Of a stretch of DNA of 64,000 nucleotides, positions 52,867-60,324 are shown piece after piece. Origin of the DNA: Psychrobacillus soli (GTDB lineage: Bacteria > Bacillota > Bacilli > Bacillales_A > Planococcaceae); contig NZ_VDGG01000005.1 of NCBI RefSeq assembly GCF_006861775.1, positions 60,171 through 124,170 of the forward strand, in the 5' to 3' direction. The notes below the pieces were generated by a model that searched no databases, was not told the DNA's origin, and saw only the letters and a list, made by a program, of their open reading frames with translations. The position numbers were made by a program, and so were the translations under genes. The stretch's first letter is position 1, and the number at the start of each line of letters is the position of its first letter.

Positions 52867-52898
52867 GTAACTTTTTTGTAACTTCCATTCTATATGAT
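52865..52898 (+). promoter_or_regulatory. SARP-type direct-repeat operator and -10 box of the Liv operon
   Basis: TTGTAAC occurs at 52865-52871 and 52876-52882, an offset of exactly 11 bases. Eight bases after the second repeat comes TATATGAT (52891-52898), containing the -10 box TATGAT. No -35 box stands at 17 bases. Known SARP activators bind heptamer direct repeats with 11-base spacing, the last ending 8 bases before the -10 box, so the geometry matches. Binding by the upstream BTAD protein is inferred. Confidence 0.7.
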
Positions 52899-52946
52899 GA
52901 AATAGAAGCATGAGAACGCTTACAAATTTGTAAAAGGGGGATTTAT

Positions 52947-54203
52947 ATGCCGAAAAAATGGGGATTACTAATGCTATTTGTATTCGTACTAGTTTTCAGT
53001 GTCGCTTGTAGTGATGAAACGAATACAGCAGAAGAAACAGAAAAAGAAGAAGGAACTACAACTCCTGTGTCAAGTGAAGTAACAGAAGAAGCAGGTACGA
53101 TCAAAGTAGGAGTACTTGCATCCTTAACAGGTGCACTGGAATCTTACGGAAAGCAAACAAGAAATGGATTTGAATTAGGACTTGAATATGCGACGGATGG
53201 AACGATGGAAGTCGCAGGCAAAAAGATTGAAGTTATTTTCGAAGATACAGAAACGAAACCGGAAGTGGCTGTTCAAAAAGCTACGAAGTTATTAGAAGAA
53301 GATGAGGTTGACTTTCTCGTAGGATCTTCTAGTTCAGGAGATACATTAGCAGTTCTTCCACTAGCAGAAGAATACGAGAAAATTATGATTATCGAACCAG
53401 CTGTTGCAGATAGTATTACAGGTTCAGAGTTTAACCCGTATCTATTCCGCACAGGACGCAACTCTTCTCAAGATGCAGTAGCTGGAGCAGCTGCAATTGC
53501 AGGAGAAGGAGTGAAAATCGCAACATTCGCACCTGATTATTCTTTTGGATGGGATGGGATATCCGCATTTAAAGCAGCGGCTGAAAAGTTAGGGGCAGAA
53601 ATTGTAGTAGAAGAATATGCAGATCCAGCTGCTACTGATTTCACATCTAATTTACAAAAGATTATCCAAGCAAAACCAGACTATTTATTCGTTGTTTGGG
53701 CAGGAGCGAATTCCCCTTGGAACCAAATTGCTGACTTAAAACTGCAAGAAAAAGGGATCAAAATTTCAACAGGGGCTCCTGATATCCCAGCCTTATCTGT
53801 TATGGAACCTTTAGTTGGGATGGAAGGATTCTCCGTTTACTATCATACTTTACCAAATAATCCTATAAATGATTGGTTAGTAGATGAGCATAAAAAACGC
53901 TTTAACGGAGAAGTGCCGGATTTGTTCACCCCTGGTGGAATGACTGCCGCAATCGCTATTGTGGAAGCATTGACAAAATCGGAAGGGAATGCAGATGGCA
54001 CAGCGCTAATCGATATTATGGAAGGAATGTCGTTTGAAACGCCAAAAGGAACGATGACTTTCCGTCCAGAAGATCATCAAGCATTACAATCGCTGTACTC
54101 GATTAAACTGGAAAAACAAGAAGGGGTAGATTACCCAGTACCAGTACTTATCAGAGAATTGTCACCGGAAGAAACAGAGCCACCGATTTTAAACAATAAA
54201 TAA
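52947..54203 (+). CDS. Liv-type ABC transporter substrate-binding lipoprotein
   Basis: A 418-residue lipoprotein: signal segment ending FSVACSDE with the lipid-modified Cys, an acidic Thr/Glu-rich linker, then a periplasmic-binding type I fold (IKVGVLASLTGALESYGKQTRNG). This is the LivJ/Peripla_BP_6 family that binds branched-chain amino acids, amides, aromatic acids or other compounds. ATG 52947 follows AAAGGGGG. It is first in an operon with two ATPases, two permeases and four enzymes; the enzymes suggest an acyl or hydroxy-acid ligand rather than leucine. The following 98 bp contain a hairpin. Confidence 0.92.
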   Translation: MPKKWGLLMLFVFVLVFSVACSDETNTAEETEKEEGTTTPVSSEVTEEAGTIKVGVLASLTGALESYGKQTRNGFELGLEYATDGTMEVAGKKIEVIFEDTETKPEVAVQKATKLLEEDEVDFLVGSSSSGDTLAVLPLAEEYEKIMIIEPAVADSITGSEFNPYLFRTGRNSSQDAVAGAAAIAGEGVKIATFAPDYSFGWDGISAFKAAAEKLGAEIVVEEYADPAATDFTSNLQKIIQAKPDYLFVVWAGANSPWNQIADLKLQEKGIKISTGAPDIPALSVMEPLVGMEGFSVYYHTLPNNPINDWLVDEHKKRFNGEVPDLFTPGGMTAAIAIVEALTKSEGNADGTALIDIMEGMSFETPKGTMTFRPEDHQALQSLYSIKLEKQEGVDYPVPVLIRELSPEETEPPILNNK

Positions 54204-54240
54204 AATAGAGATGTGATAGCCTAGATCATTAGGTCTGTCA

Positions 54241-54277
54241 CTCTCCATAGGATAGAACATTTCCATCCTATGGAGAG
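54241..54277 (+). other. Intercistronic hairpin after the binding-protein gene
   Basis: CTCTCCATAGGAT (54241-54253) pairs perfectly with ATCCTATGGAGAG (54265-54277) around an 11-base loop. No T-run follows, so it is more likely a processing or 3'-stabilising structure that keeps binding-protein mRNA in excess over the membrane components, as is common in ABC import operons. Confidence 0.7.
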
Positions 54278-54301
54278 CGATAGAAGAAGGGGGTATGTCT
54301 T

Positions 54302-55069
54302 ATGGAACCAATATTAAGAACCGAAAATTTAACGATTAAATTTGGCGGACAGACCGCGGTGGATCATGTGGACTTTGTTATGCCGGAAAAACATTTTAAA
54401 TCAATCATCGGACCAAATGGTGCGGGTAAAACCACTTTCTTTAATTTAATTAGTGGCGAGTTAAAACCAACAGAAGGTGATGTCTTCTTTAGAGGAGAAT
54501 CGATGGCTAACTATTCTTCTGTCATACGAACGAGAAAAGGACTAGGTCGATCCTTTCAAATTACAAATGTATTCCCTAATCTCACCGTAATCGAAAATGT
54601 GCGACTAGCAGTACAGTCAAAAGAACAAATTCGCTATCGACTTTTCCGTCACTTTACTGCCTATAAAGACTTGCATATCCAAGCGGAACGTTTACTGGAA
54701 ATAGTATTGCTATCCGGCAAAGCAAACGCTTTTGCCAATCAGTTATCGCACGGGGAAAAACGAAAGTTGGAAATAGCGATGTTACTTGCCCTTGATACGG
54801 AAGTATTACTACTAGATGAACCTACTGCAGGAATGTCACTAGAAGAAGTACCGGCTATTTTAGATGTGATTAAACAAATAAAACAAACAGGCAACAAAAC
54901 GATTTTGTTAATCGAGCATAAGATGGATATGATTATGGACTTATCAGATTCTATTATGGTGCTTTTTAATGGTAGATTACTAGCGGACGGAACTCCAACA
55001 GAAATTATGGACAATGAAACGGTTCAAAGTGCTTACCTAGGAGGATTATATGATGAGCATCTTGCTTAA
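54302..55069 (+). CDS. Liv-type ABC transporter ATPase (LivG-like)
   Basis: A 255-residue ATPase of the branched-chain amino acid type. Walker A GPNGAGKTT, Q-loop in GRSFQITNVFPNLTVIENV, signature LSHGEKRKLEIAMLLA, Walker B VLLLDEPTAGMS and the His switch IEHKMD are intact. The signature has SHGE rather than SGGQ, normal for LivG. ATG 54302 follows AGAAGGGGG. It overlaps the second ATPase gene by 20 bases. Confidence 0.92.
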   Translation: MEPILRTENLTIKFGGQTAVDHVDFVMPEKHFKSIIGPNGAGKTTFFNLISGELKPTEGDVFFRGESMANYSSVIRTRKGLGRSFQITNVFPNLTVIENVRLAVQSKEQIRYRLFRHFTAYKDLHIQAERLLEIVLLSGKANAFANQLSHGEKRKLEIAMLLALDTEVLLLDEPTAGMSLEEVPAILDVIKQIKQTGNKTILLIEHKMDMIMDLSDSIMVLFNGRLLADGTPTEIMDNETVQSAYLGGLYDEHLA

Positions 55070-55760
55070 AGTAGAAAACGTTCAGACGCATATTGGTCAG
55101 TACCACATATTACAAGGTGTTTCATTTGAAGCAAAAGAAGGCCAAGTAAGTGTGCTGCTAGGTAGGAATGGTGCAGGAAAAACGACTACGTTAAAAACGA
55201 TTATGGGACTTACTCCTGCAACTTCCGGAACGATTCATTTTCAAGATAAAGAGATTACGAAACAAGCAACGCACCATATTGCTTCAAGCGGCATCGGATA
55301 TGTTCCAGAAGATCAAGGAATCTTTGGGGCACTCACCGTAGAAGAAAACTTAAAAGTGGCGATGCGGAAAGAAGATGATGCAGCACTGGCAAGGCAAGAA
55401 TACGTACTTGAACTTTTCCCCGATTTAAAGAAGTATTGGAAAAAAGATGGGGGACATTTGTCAGGTGGGCAAAAACAAATGCTTTCCATGGCACGAGCTT
55501 TTATAAACGATAGCAAATTGCTGCTGATCGATGAACCATCCAAAGGCCTAGCCCCAGTTGTTATTGAAAAAGTAATGGAAGCAATTGTAGAAATGAAAAA
55601 ACAAACGACCATTATTTTAGTAGAACAAAATTTCATCATGGCTAGTAGAATTGGTGATACATATACACTAATTGACGACGGAGAAACCGTTCGATCCGGT
55701 CAAATGAGCGAACTTGTACAAAACGAAGAGTTAAAACGCCAATATTTAGGAATTGGATAG
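55050..55760 (+). CDS. Liv-type ABC transporter ATPase (LivF-like)
   Basis: A 236-residue ATPase of the LivF type: Walker A GRNGAGKTT, GYVPEDQGIFGALTVEENL, signature LSGGQKQMLSMARAF, Walker B LLIDEPSKGLAP and VEQNF for the His/Gln switch region. It starts at one of two adjacent ATG codons (55050 or 55053) behind AGGAGG inside the end of the LivG-like gene. With its neighbour it forms the heterodimeric motor. Confidence 0.92.
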   Translation: MMSILLKVENVQTHIGQYHILQGVSFEAKEGQVSVLLGRNGAGKTTTLKTIMGLTPATSGTIHFQDKEITKQATHHIASSGIGYVPEDQGIFGALTVEENLKVAMRKEDDAALARQEYVLELFPDLKKYWKKDGGHLSGGQKQMLSMARAFINDSKLLLIDEPSKGLAPVVIEKVMEAIVEMKKQTTIILVEQNFIMASRIGDTYTLIDDGETVRSGQMSELVQNEELKRQYLGIG

Positions 55761-55771
55761 GAGGTTATACA

Positions 55772-56632
55772 ATGGAGTTAATCATCAATTTATTGATTAA
55801 TGGACTTGCAACAGGCATGCTCATCTTTCTTCTAGCAGCCGGACTTACATTAATATTTGGTTTAATGGATGTATTAAACTTTGCACATGGTGGTTTGTTT
55901 GCTTGGGGAGCTTTTTCCGGCGTTTGGTTTTATGGATTAACGAATAGTTTTACGATAGCTATCATTGGTGCCATCTTAACAGGAGCTGTACTTGGATTTA
56001 TAACAGAAAAGATCATTATCAAACCGGTATACGGAAATCATATTCAACAAATTCTTATTACGCTCGGTTTTATGATTGTGTTGTCTGAAATGTTGAAAGT
56101 TGTTTTTGGTCCCAATCAAATTGCGGCAAAAACCCCTCCATTACTGTCTGGAAGTTGGGAAATCGGAGACGTCATTATTATTAAATATCGCTTATTTATC
56201 ATTGTGGTGGGCTTTCTTGTATTCGGAGTATTCCAGTTCATCTTAAAACGAACAAAGATCGGATTAATCGTTCGTGCTGGAGTAATGAACAAAGAAATGG
56301 TGCAAGCGCTTGGTATTAATATTAAACAAGTATTTTTGTATGTATTTATGGTAGGAGCGGCGCTTGCGGCTTTAGGTGGCGCGCTTATGGCACCATATTC
56401 CGGTGTCGTTTATGCGGAAATGGGTATGGAATTTGCCATTCTAGCGTTTATCGTAGTAGTTATTGGTGGCATGGGAAGTTTTCCAGGGTCCCTTCTTGCC
56501 GCCATACTTGTAGGGCTTGCTGGTAGCTTCATGGCTTACTATGTTCCTGCTTTATCACTTGCGGTTAATATGATGCTTATGGCGATTGTATTAATATTCC
56601 GTCCGCAAGGTTTGTTCACGGCGAAAGGATGA
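55772..56632 (+). CDS. Liv-type ABC transporter permease (LivH-like)
   Basis: A 286-residue polytopic permease. Landmarks: LIFGLMDVLNFAHGGLFAWGAF in helix 2, GAALAALGGALMAPYSGV and VVVIGGMGSFPGSLLAAILVG, the coupling region of LivH proteins. ATG 55772 follows AGGAGG. It lies 11 bp after the ATPase genes and 6 bp before the second permease. Confidence 0.93.
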   Translation: MELIINLLINGLATGMLIFLLAAGLTLIFGLMDVLNFAHGGLFAWGAFSGVWFYGLTNSFTIAIIGAILTGAVLGFITEKIIIKPVYGNHIQQILITLGFMIVLSEMLKVVFGPNQIAAKTPPLLSGSWEIGDVIIIKYRLFIIVVGFLVFGVFQFILKRTKIGLIVRAGVMNKEMVQALGINIKQVFLYVFMVGAALAALGGALMAPYSGVVYAEMGMEFAILAFIVVVIGGMGSFPGSLLAAILVGLAGSFMAYYVPALSLAVNMMLMAIVLIFRPQGLFTAKG

Positions 56633-56638
56633 TGCGAG

Positions 56639-57649
56639 ATGAAGAATAAATTCCAAGTTAATAATGCCATCTTACTTGTTCTAGTCGCTGCACTTGCCGT
56701 TTTTCCATTTGTATCCGACTCACGGACTTGGACGATTTTACTGACGCAAATTTTCATCTTTTCTATCCTTGCCATGAGTTATGATCTTCTATTAGGGTAT
56801 ACAGGAATTGTATCATTTGGGCATGCGATGTTTTTTGGGATGGGTGCATATGCTACAGCAATTATGCTTAACCGTTTGGAACCTACGCTTTCCGTGTTCT
56901 TTTTATCTATAGCGGTTGGAATGGTAATAGCGGGTGTGATTAGTTTTTTAATTGGCCTACTTACGCTCCGTTTAAAAAGCCACTTCTTTGCGATGTTAAC
57001 ACTGGCTGTATCTGGCTTGTTTTTAGTACTTGCCGAAAAGTGGAGAACACTTACGCATGGAAATGATGGTTTCACGTTTCGTGCGCCTGAGTTTTTTAAA
57101 GATCGAATGATGTTTTATTTATTAGTTCTCGCATGTTTAGTACTCGTTTATTTCTTCCTACGCAGGTTTGTGCATTCACCACTAGGTAGAGTATTAATTG
57201 CTGTAAGGGAGAATGAGCAAAGAACAAAATCACTTGGTTTTCAGACATTGCATTATAAAGTAATCGCCTCTGTCGTTGCGGGAGTTGTCGCAAGTTTAGC
57301 GGGGTCATTATATGCTATTTCATTGCGATTTGTGAATACTAGTGTACTAACGATGGATATTACCCTCGACGCCCTTCTTATGACCATTATTGGAGGGGTA
57401 GGAACATTAATTGGACCAATTATTGGCGCTGGTGTGATAGAGCTTGCCCAGCATTATTTATCGGGCCTTGCAAAAGAACACCCGATTTTTGAAAGATGGA
57501 TCATCTTCTTTGGGATTATTTATATACTAGCAGTTATCTTTTTCCCAAAAGGGATTTTAGGAACGATTCAATACGCGTTTTGGAAACAGAAAAATAAAAT
57601 ACCAAAAGTGGACGTTGCTGCTCCTAGTAGAAAGGAGCTTACTAAATGA
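56639..57649 (+). CDS. Liv-type ABC transporter permease (LivM-like)
   Basis: A 336-residue permease with LLGYTGIVSFGHAMFFGMGAYA, SLAGSLYAISLRFVN and TIIGGVGTLIGPIIGAG, the usual LivM segments. The C-terminal tail after about residue 310 is polar and cytoplasmic. Its stop overlaps the ATG of the ketoacyl-synthase-like gene by four bases, tying transport to the following enzymes. Confidence 0.93.
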   Translation: MKNKFQVNNAILLVLVAALAVFPFVSDSRTWTILLTQIFIFSILAMSYDLLLGYTGIVSFGHAMFFGMGAYATAIMLNRLEPTLSVFFLSIAVGMVIAGVISFLIGLLTLRLKSHFFAMLTLAVSGLFLVLAEKWRTLTHGNDGFTFRAPEFFKDRMMFYLLVLACLVLVYFFLRRFVHSPLGRVLIAVRENEQRTKSLGFQTLHYKVIASVVAGVVASLAGSLYAISLRFVNTSVLTMDITLDALLMTIIGGVGTLIGPIIGAGVIELAQHYLSGLAKEHPIFERWIIFFGIIYILAVIFFPKGILGTIQYAFWKQKNKIPKVDVAAPSRKELTK

Positions 57650-58653
57650 ATATCGGAATCGTAAGTACCGGTGTTTATATTCCGGATAGTAGGATGACAG
57701 CAGAAGAAATTGCAACTCTTGCTAACTTACCGGTGCATGTCGTGAAAAACAAAATGGGTATTACACAAAAAGCAATTCCTGGTCTAGAGGATCATACGGT
57801 AAAGATGGGTATTCGAGCAGCGGAAAAAGCGCTACAAAAAGGGAATATTGACCCAAAAACAATCGATTTAGTCATTTATATAGGAGAAGAACATAAGGAA
57901 TATCCTCTCTGGACAGCTGCTATTAAAATGCAAGAAGCACTAGGAGCTTATCATGCTTGGGGTTTTGATGTTGCGCTTCGTTGCGGAACAACGATTATGG
58001 CGATGAAGGTCGCGAAAAGCTTAATGCAGACAGATGCTACGATTAACACCGTTTTACTTGCCGGCGGTTATCGAAATAGCGACTTTATCGATTACACGAA
58101 TGAACGAACTCGGTTTATGTTTAACTTAGGAGCTGGAGGGGCTGCCATGATTTTGAAAAAAGATCATGGCGAAAATATTATTTTAGAGACGGATATCATG
58201 ACGGATGGTTCTTTTTCAGAAGATGTCGTTGTACCAGTTGGAGGAACGAAAGAGCCTTTAACGACGGAACATTTGCAAAAAGGATTATACCGTCTAGATG
58301 TATTGGACCCACAAGGGATGAAGGCTAGACTAGAGCAGAAATCGATGCAGAATTTTTTAAAGGTGATCCGTCATGCATTATTGAAAAGCGGTTATTCCGA
58401 GCAAGACATTGATTATTTAGCTATCCTCCATATGAAAAAATCGGCACACGACTTTGTATTACAGGAACTAGGTTTAACAAGTGAACAAACGACTTATTTA
58501 AGTGAGTACGGACATATTGGGCAAATGGATCAAATTATTTCATTGGAACTAGCACAACAAGAAGGGAAGTTAAAAGACGGGGATCTAGCCGTATTAGTTA
58601 GTGCTGGGATAGGGTATGCATGGGGAGCAGTGGCGGTAAAATGGGGAAGATAA
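57646..58653 (+). CDS. KAS III-like (3-oxoacyl-ACP synthase III family) enzyme with Cys-His-His
   Basis: A 335-residue thiolase-fold protein resembling FabH. The nucleophile Cys113 lies in FDVALRCGTTIMAM at the FabH position, His262 is in AILHMKKSAHD, and the third position reads EYGHIGQMD, so His290 replaces the Asn of FabH (YGN). A Cys-His-His set is normally found in KAS I/II enzymes. It could condense acyl thioesters or, in reverse, cleave a 3-ketoacyl-CoA. The ATG overlaps the permease stop. With the SDR and acyl-CoA ligase of the operon, a short degradative route for a hydroxy or keto acid is inferred. Confidence 0.82.
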   Translation: MNIGIVSTGVYIPDSRMTAEEIATLANLPVHVVKNKMGITQKAIPGLEDHTVKMGIRAAEKALQKGNIDPKTIDLVIYIGEEHKEYPLWTAAIKMQEALGAYHAWGFDVALRCGTTIMAMKVAKSLMQTDATINTVLLAGGYRNSDFIDYTNERTRFMFNLGAGGAAMILKKDHGENIILETDIMTDGSFSEDVVVPVGGTKEPLTTEHLQKGLYRLDVLDPQGMKARLEQKSMQNFLKVIRHALLKSGYSEQDIDYLAILHMKKSAHDFVLQELGLTSEQTTYLSEYGHIGQMDQIISLELAQQEGKLKDGDLAVLVSAGIGYAWGAVAVKWGR

Positions 58654-58669
58654 AAAGGAGTGGATTAAG

Positions 58670-59569
58670 GTGAATTTACAAAAAGTACAGTTAGAAAACG
58701 GGGAGTCGATCGCGTATCGCGAAAGACAAGGCGGGGAAGAAGTCATTGTGTTAGTTCATGGAAATATGACTTCTTCTAAGCACTGGGATGTGCTAATCGA
58801 CAATTTAGATGCAAAGTATACAGTATACGCGGTCGATTTACGCGGTTTTGGTGAATCTACGTATCATACCCGAGTAGAAGGAATCAAAGACTTTTCTGAT
58901 GACTTAAAAGGAGTTGTCGATGCGTTAGAATTAAAGCATTTCCACTTAATAGGATGGTCTACTGGTGGAGCTATTTGTATGCAATTTGTTGCGGATAACC
59001 CGGGTTATTGTGAGAATTTAGTACTTCTTGCGTCCGCATCCACTAGAGGGTATCCATTTTTCGCAGCAAATGTGAGTGGTTTACCCAATTTAGCGTATAG
59101 ATTTCAAACAATTGAAGAAATAGAGAATGATCCAGTAAGAACGATCCCGATGCAAGGCCTGTACAACACGAAAAATAAAATGGGATTAAAAGCCGTTTGG
59201 AATGCTGCAATCTATACACATAACCAACCAAAAAAGGAGGATTATGACGCTTATCTGGATGATATGCTCACGCAACGAAACTTAGCGGATGTTTATCATG
59301 CTCTAAACACATTTAATATAAGTGATGTAGATAACGAAGTCGCTAAAGGTACAAACCAAGCAAAGGATATTACGATTCCTGTCCTTATATTGAGAGGAGA
59401 TCGTGATTACGTTGTGACAGAGGAAATGACACAGGAAATTGTCGCTGATTTAGGGGAGAATGCCACTTATATCCCACTTCTTAATTGTGGCCATTCTCCA
59501 TTAATAGACGATTTGGAGCAGTTAACAAGCCGAATCGAAAATTTTATTTCAAAGGAGAATGGACAGTGA
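58670..59569 (+). CDS. Alpha/beta hydrolase (intracellular PHB-depolymerase-like)
   Basis: A 299-residue alpha/beta hydrolase. Oxyanion segment VLVHGNMTSSKHW, nucleophile Ser97 in IGWSTGGAICMQF, acid in LRGDRDYVV and His in LNCGHSPLID. The G-W-S-x-G-G nucleophile elbow recalls intracellular poly(3-hydroxybutyrate) depolymerases of Bacillus, but I cannot separate that from other esterases. GTG 58670 follows AAAAGGAG. Its stop overlaps the next start by four bases. In the operon it may release the acid that the ligase activates. Confidence 0.82.
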   Translation: MNLQKVQLENGESIAYRERQGGEEVIVLVHGNMTSSKHWDVLIDNLDAKYTVYAVDLRGFGESTYHTRVEGIKDFSDDLKGVVDALELKHFHLIGWSTGGAICMQFVADNPGYCENLVLLASASTRGYPFFAANVSGLPNLAYRFQTIEEIENDPVRTIPMQGLYNTKNKMGLKAVWNAAIYTHNQPKKEDYDAYLDDMLTQRNLADVYHALNTFNISDVDNEVAKGTNQAKDITIPVLILRGDRDYVVTEEMTQEIVADLGENATYIPLLNCGHSPLIDDLEQLTSRIENFISKENGQ

Positions 59570-60306
59570 GATTACAAGACAAAGTTGCGATTATTACTGG
59601 AGCCGCTAGTGGAATTGGTTTAGCAGCAGCCCTTCGTTTCGCTGAAGAAGGTGCCAAAGTGGTATTAGCAGACTATGATGCAAATGCAGGGGGGGAACAA
59701 GAGAAAGCACTAAAAGAACTAGGCTATGATGTGAAGTTTATTCAAGTTGATGTAGCAAATCGGGATAGTGTGGATTCCCTTGTAACGCAAACTATTAAAC
59801 ATTTTGGGGAGATTCATATATTAGTCAACAATGCAGGTATTACGAAAGATGCAATGCTAACTAAAATGACGATAGAAGATTTCTCACGTGTATTAGACGT
59901 TAATTTAACAGGGGTTTTTCATTGTACGCAAGCAGTAGTTCCTCACTTAATAGAGCAAGGCTACGGTAAGATTATTAACACCTCATCCGTGAGTGGCGTT
60001 TATGGAAATTTTGGGCAAACGAACTATGCTGCCTCCAAAGCAGCCGTCATTGGCATGACTAAAACATGGGCAAAAGAGCTAGGACGAAAAGGGATTAATG
60101 TCAATGTTGTTTCTCCAGGCTTCACCGCTACTGCTATGGTAGCTAAAATGCCAGAAAAAATTATCGAACAAATGAAGGCTGGAGTTGCGCTTCGACGTCT
60201 TGGCGAGCCACAAGATATTGCTAATGCTTATTTATTTTTAGCTTCTGATGAATCTAGTTATGTACACGGAAGTGTATTACAAGTAGACGGCGGAATTATG
60301 ATGTAA
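59566..60306 (+). CDS. SDR-family 3-oxoacyl reductase/hydroxyacyl dehydrogenase (FabG-like)
   Basis: A 246-residue FabG-like SDR. Motifs: TGAASGIG, NNAGITKD, Ser in NTSSVSG, YAASKAAVIGMTK and GSVLQVDGGIMM at the end. GTG 59566 is behind AAAGGAG and overlaps the hydrolase stop (GTGA). It would interconvert a 3-hydroxyacyl and a 3-ketoacyl compound, or 3-hydroxybutyrate and acetoacetate. Not linked to other fatty-acid synthesis genes here, so a catabolic role beside the ketoacyl-synthase-like enzyme is favoured. Confidence 0.88.
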   Translation: MRLQDKVAIITGAASGIGLAAALRFAEEGAKVVLADYDANAGGEQEKALKELGYDVKFIQVDVANRDSVDSLVTQTIKHFGEIHILVNNAGITKDAMLTKMTIEDFSRVLDVNLTGVFHCTQAVVPHLIEQGYGKIINTSSVSGVYGNFGQTNYAASKAAVIGMTKTWAKELGRKGINVNVVSPGFTATAMVAKMPEKIIEQMKAGVALRRLGEPQDIANAYLFLASDESSYVHGSVLQVDGGIMM

Positions 60307-60324
60307 CGAAAGGAGCGGTGCAAA

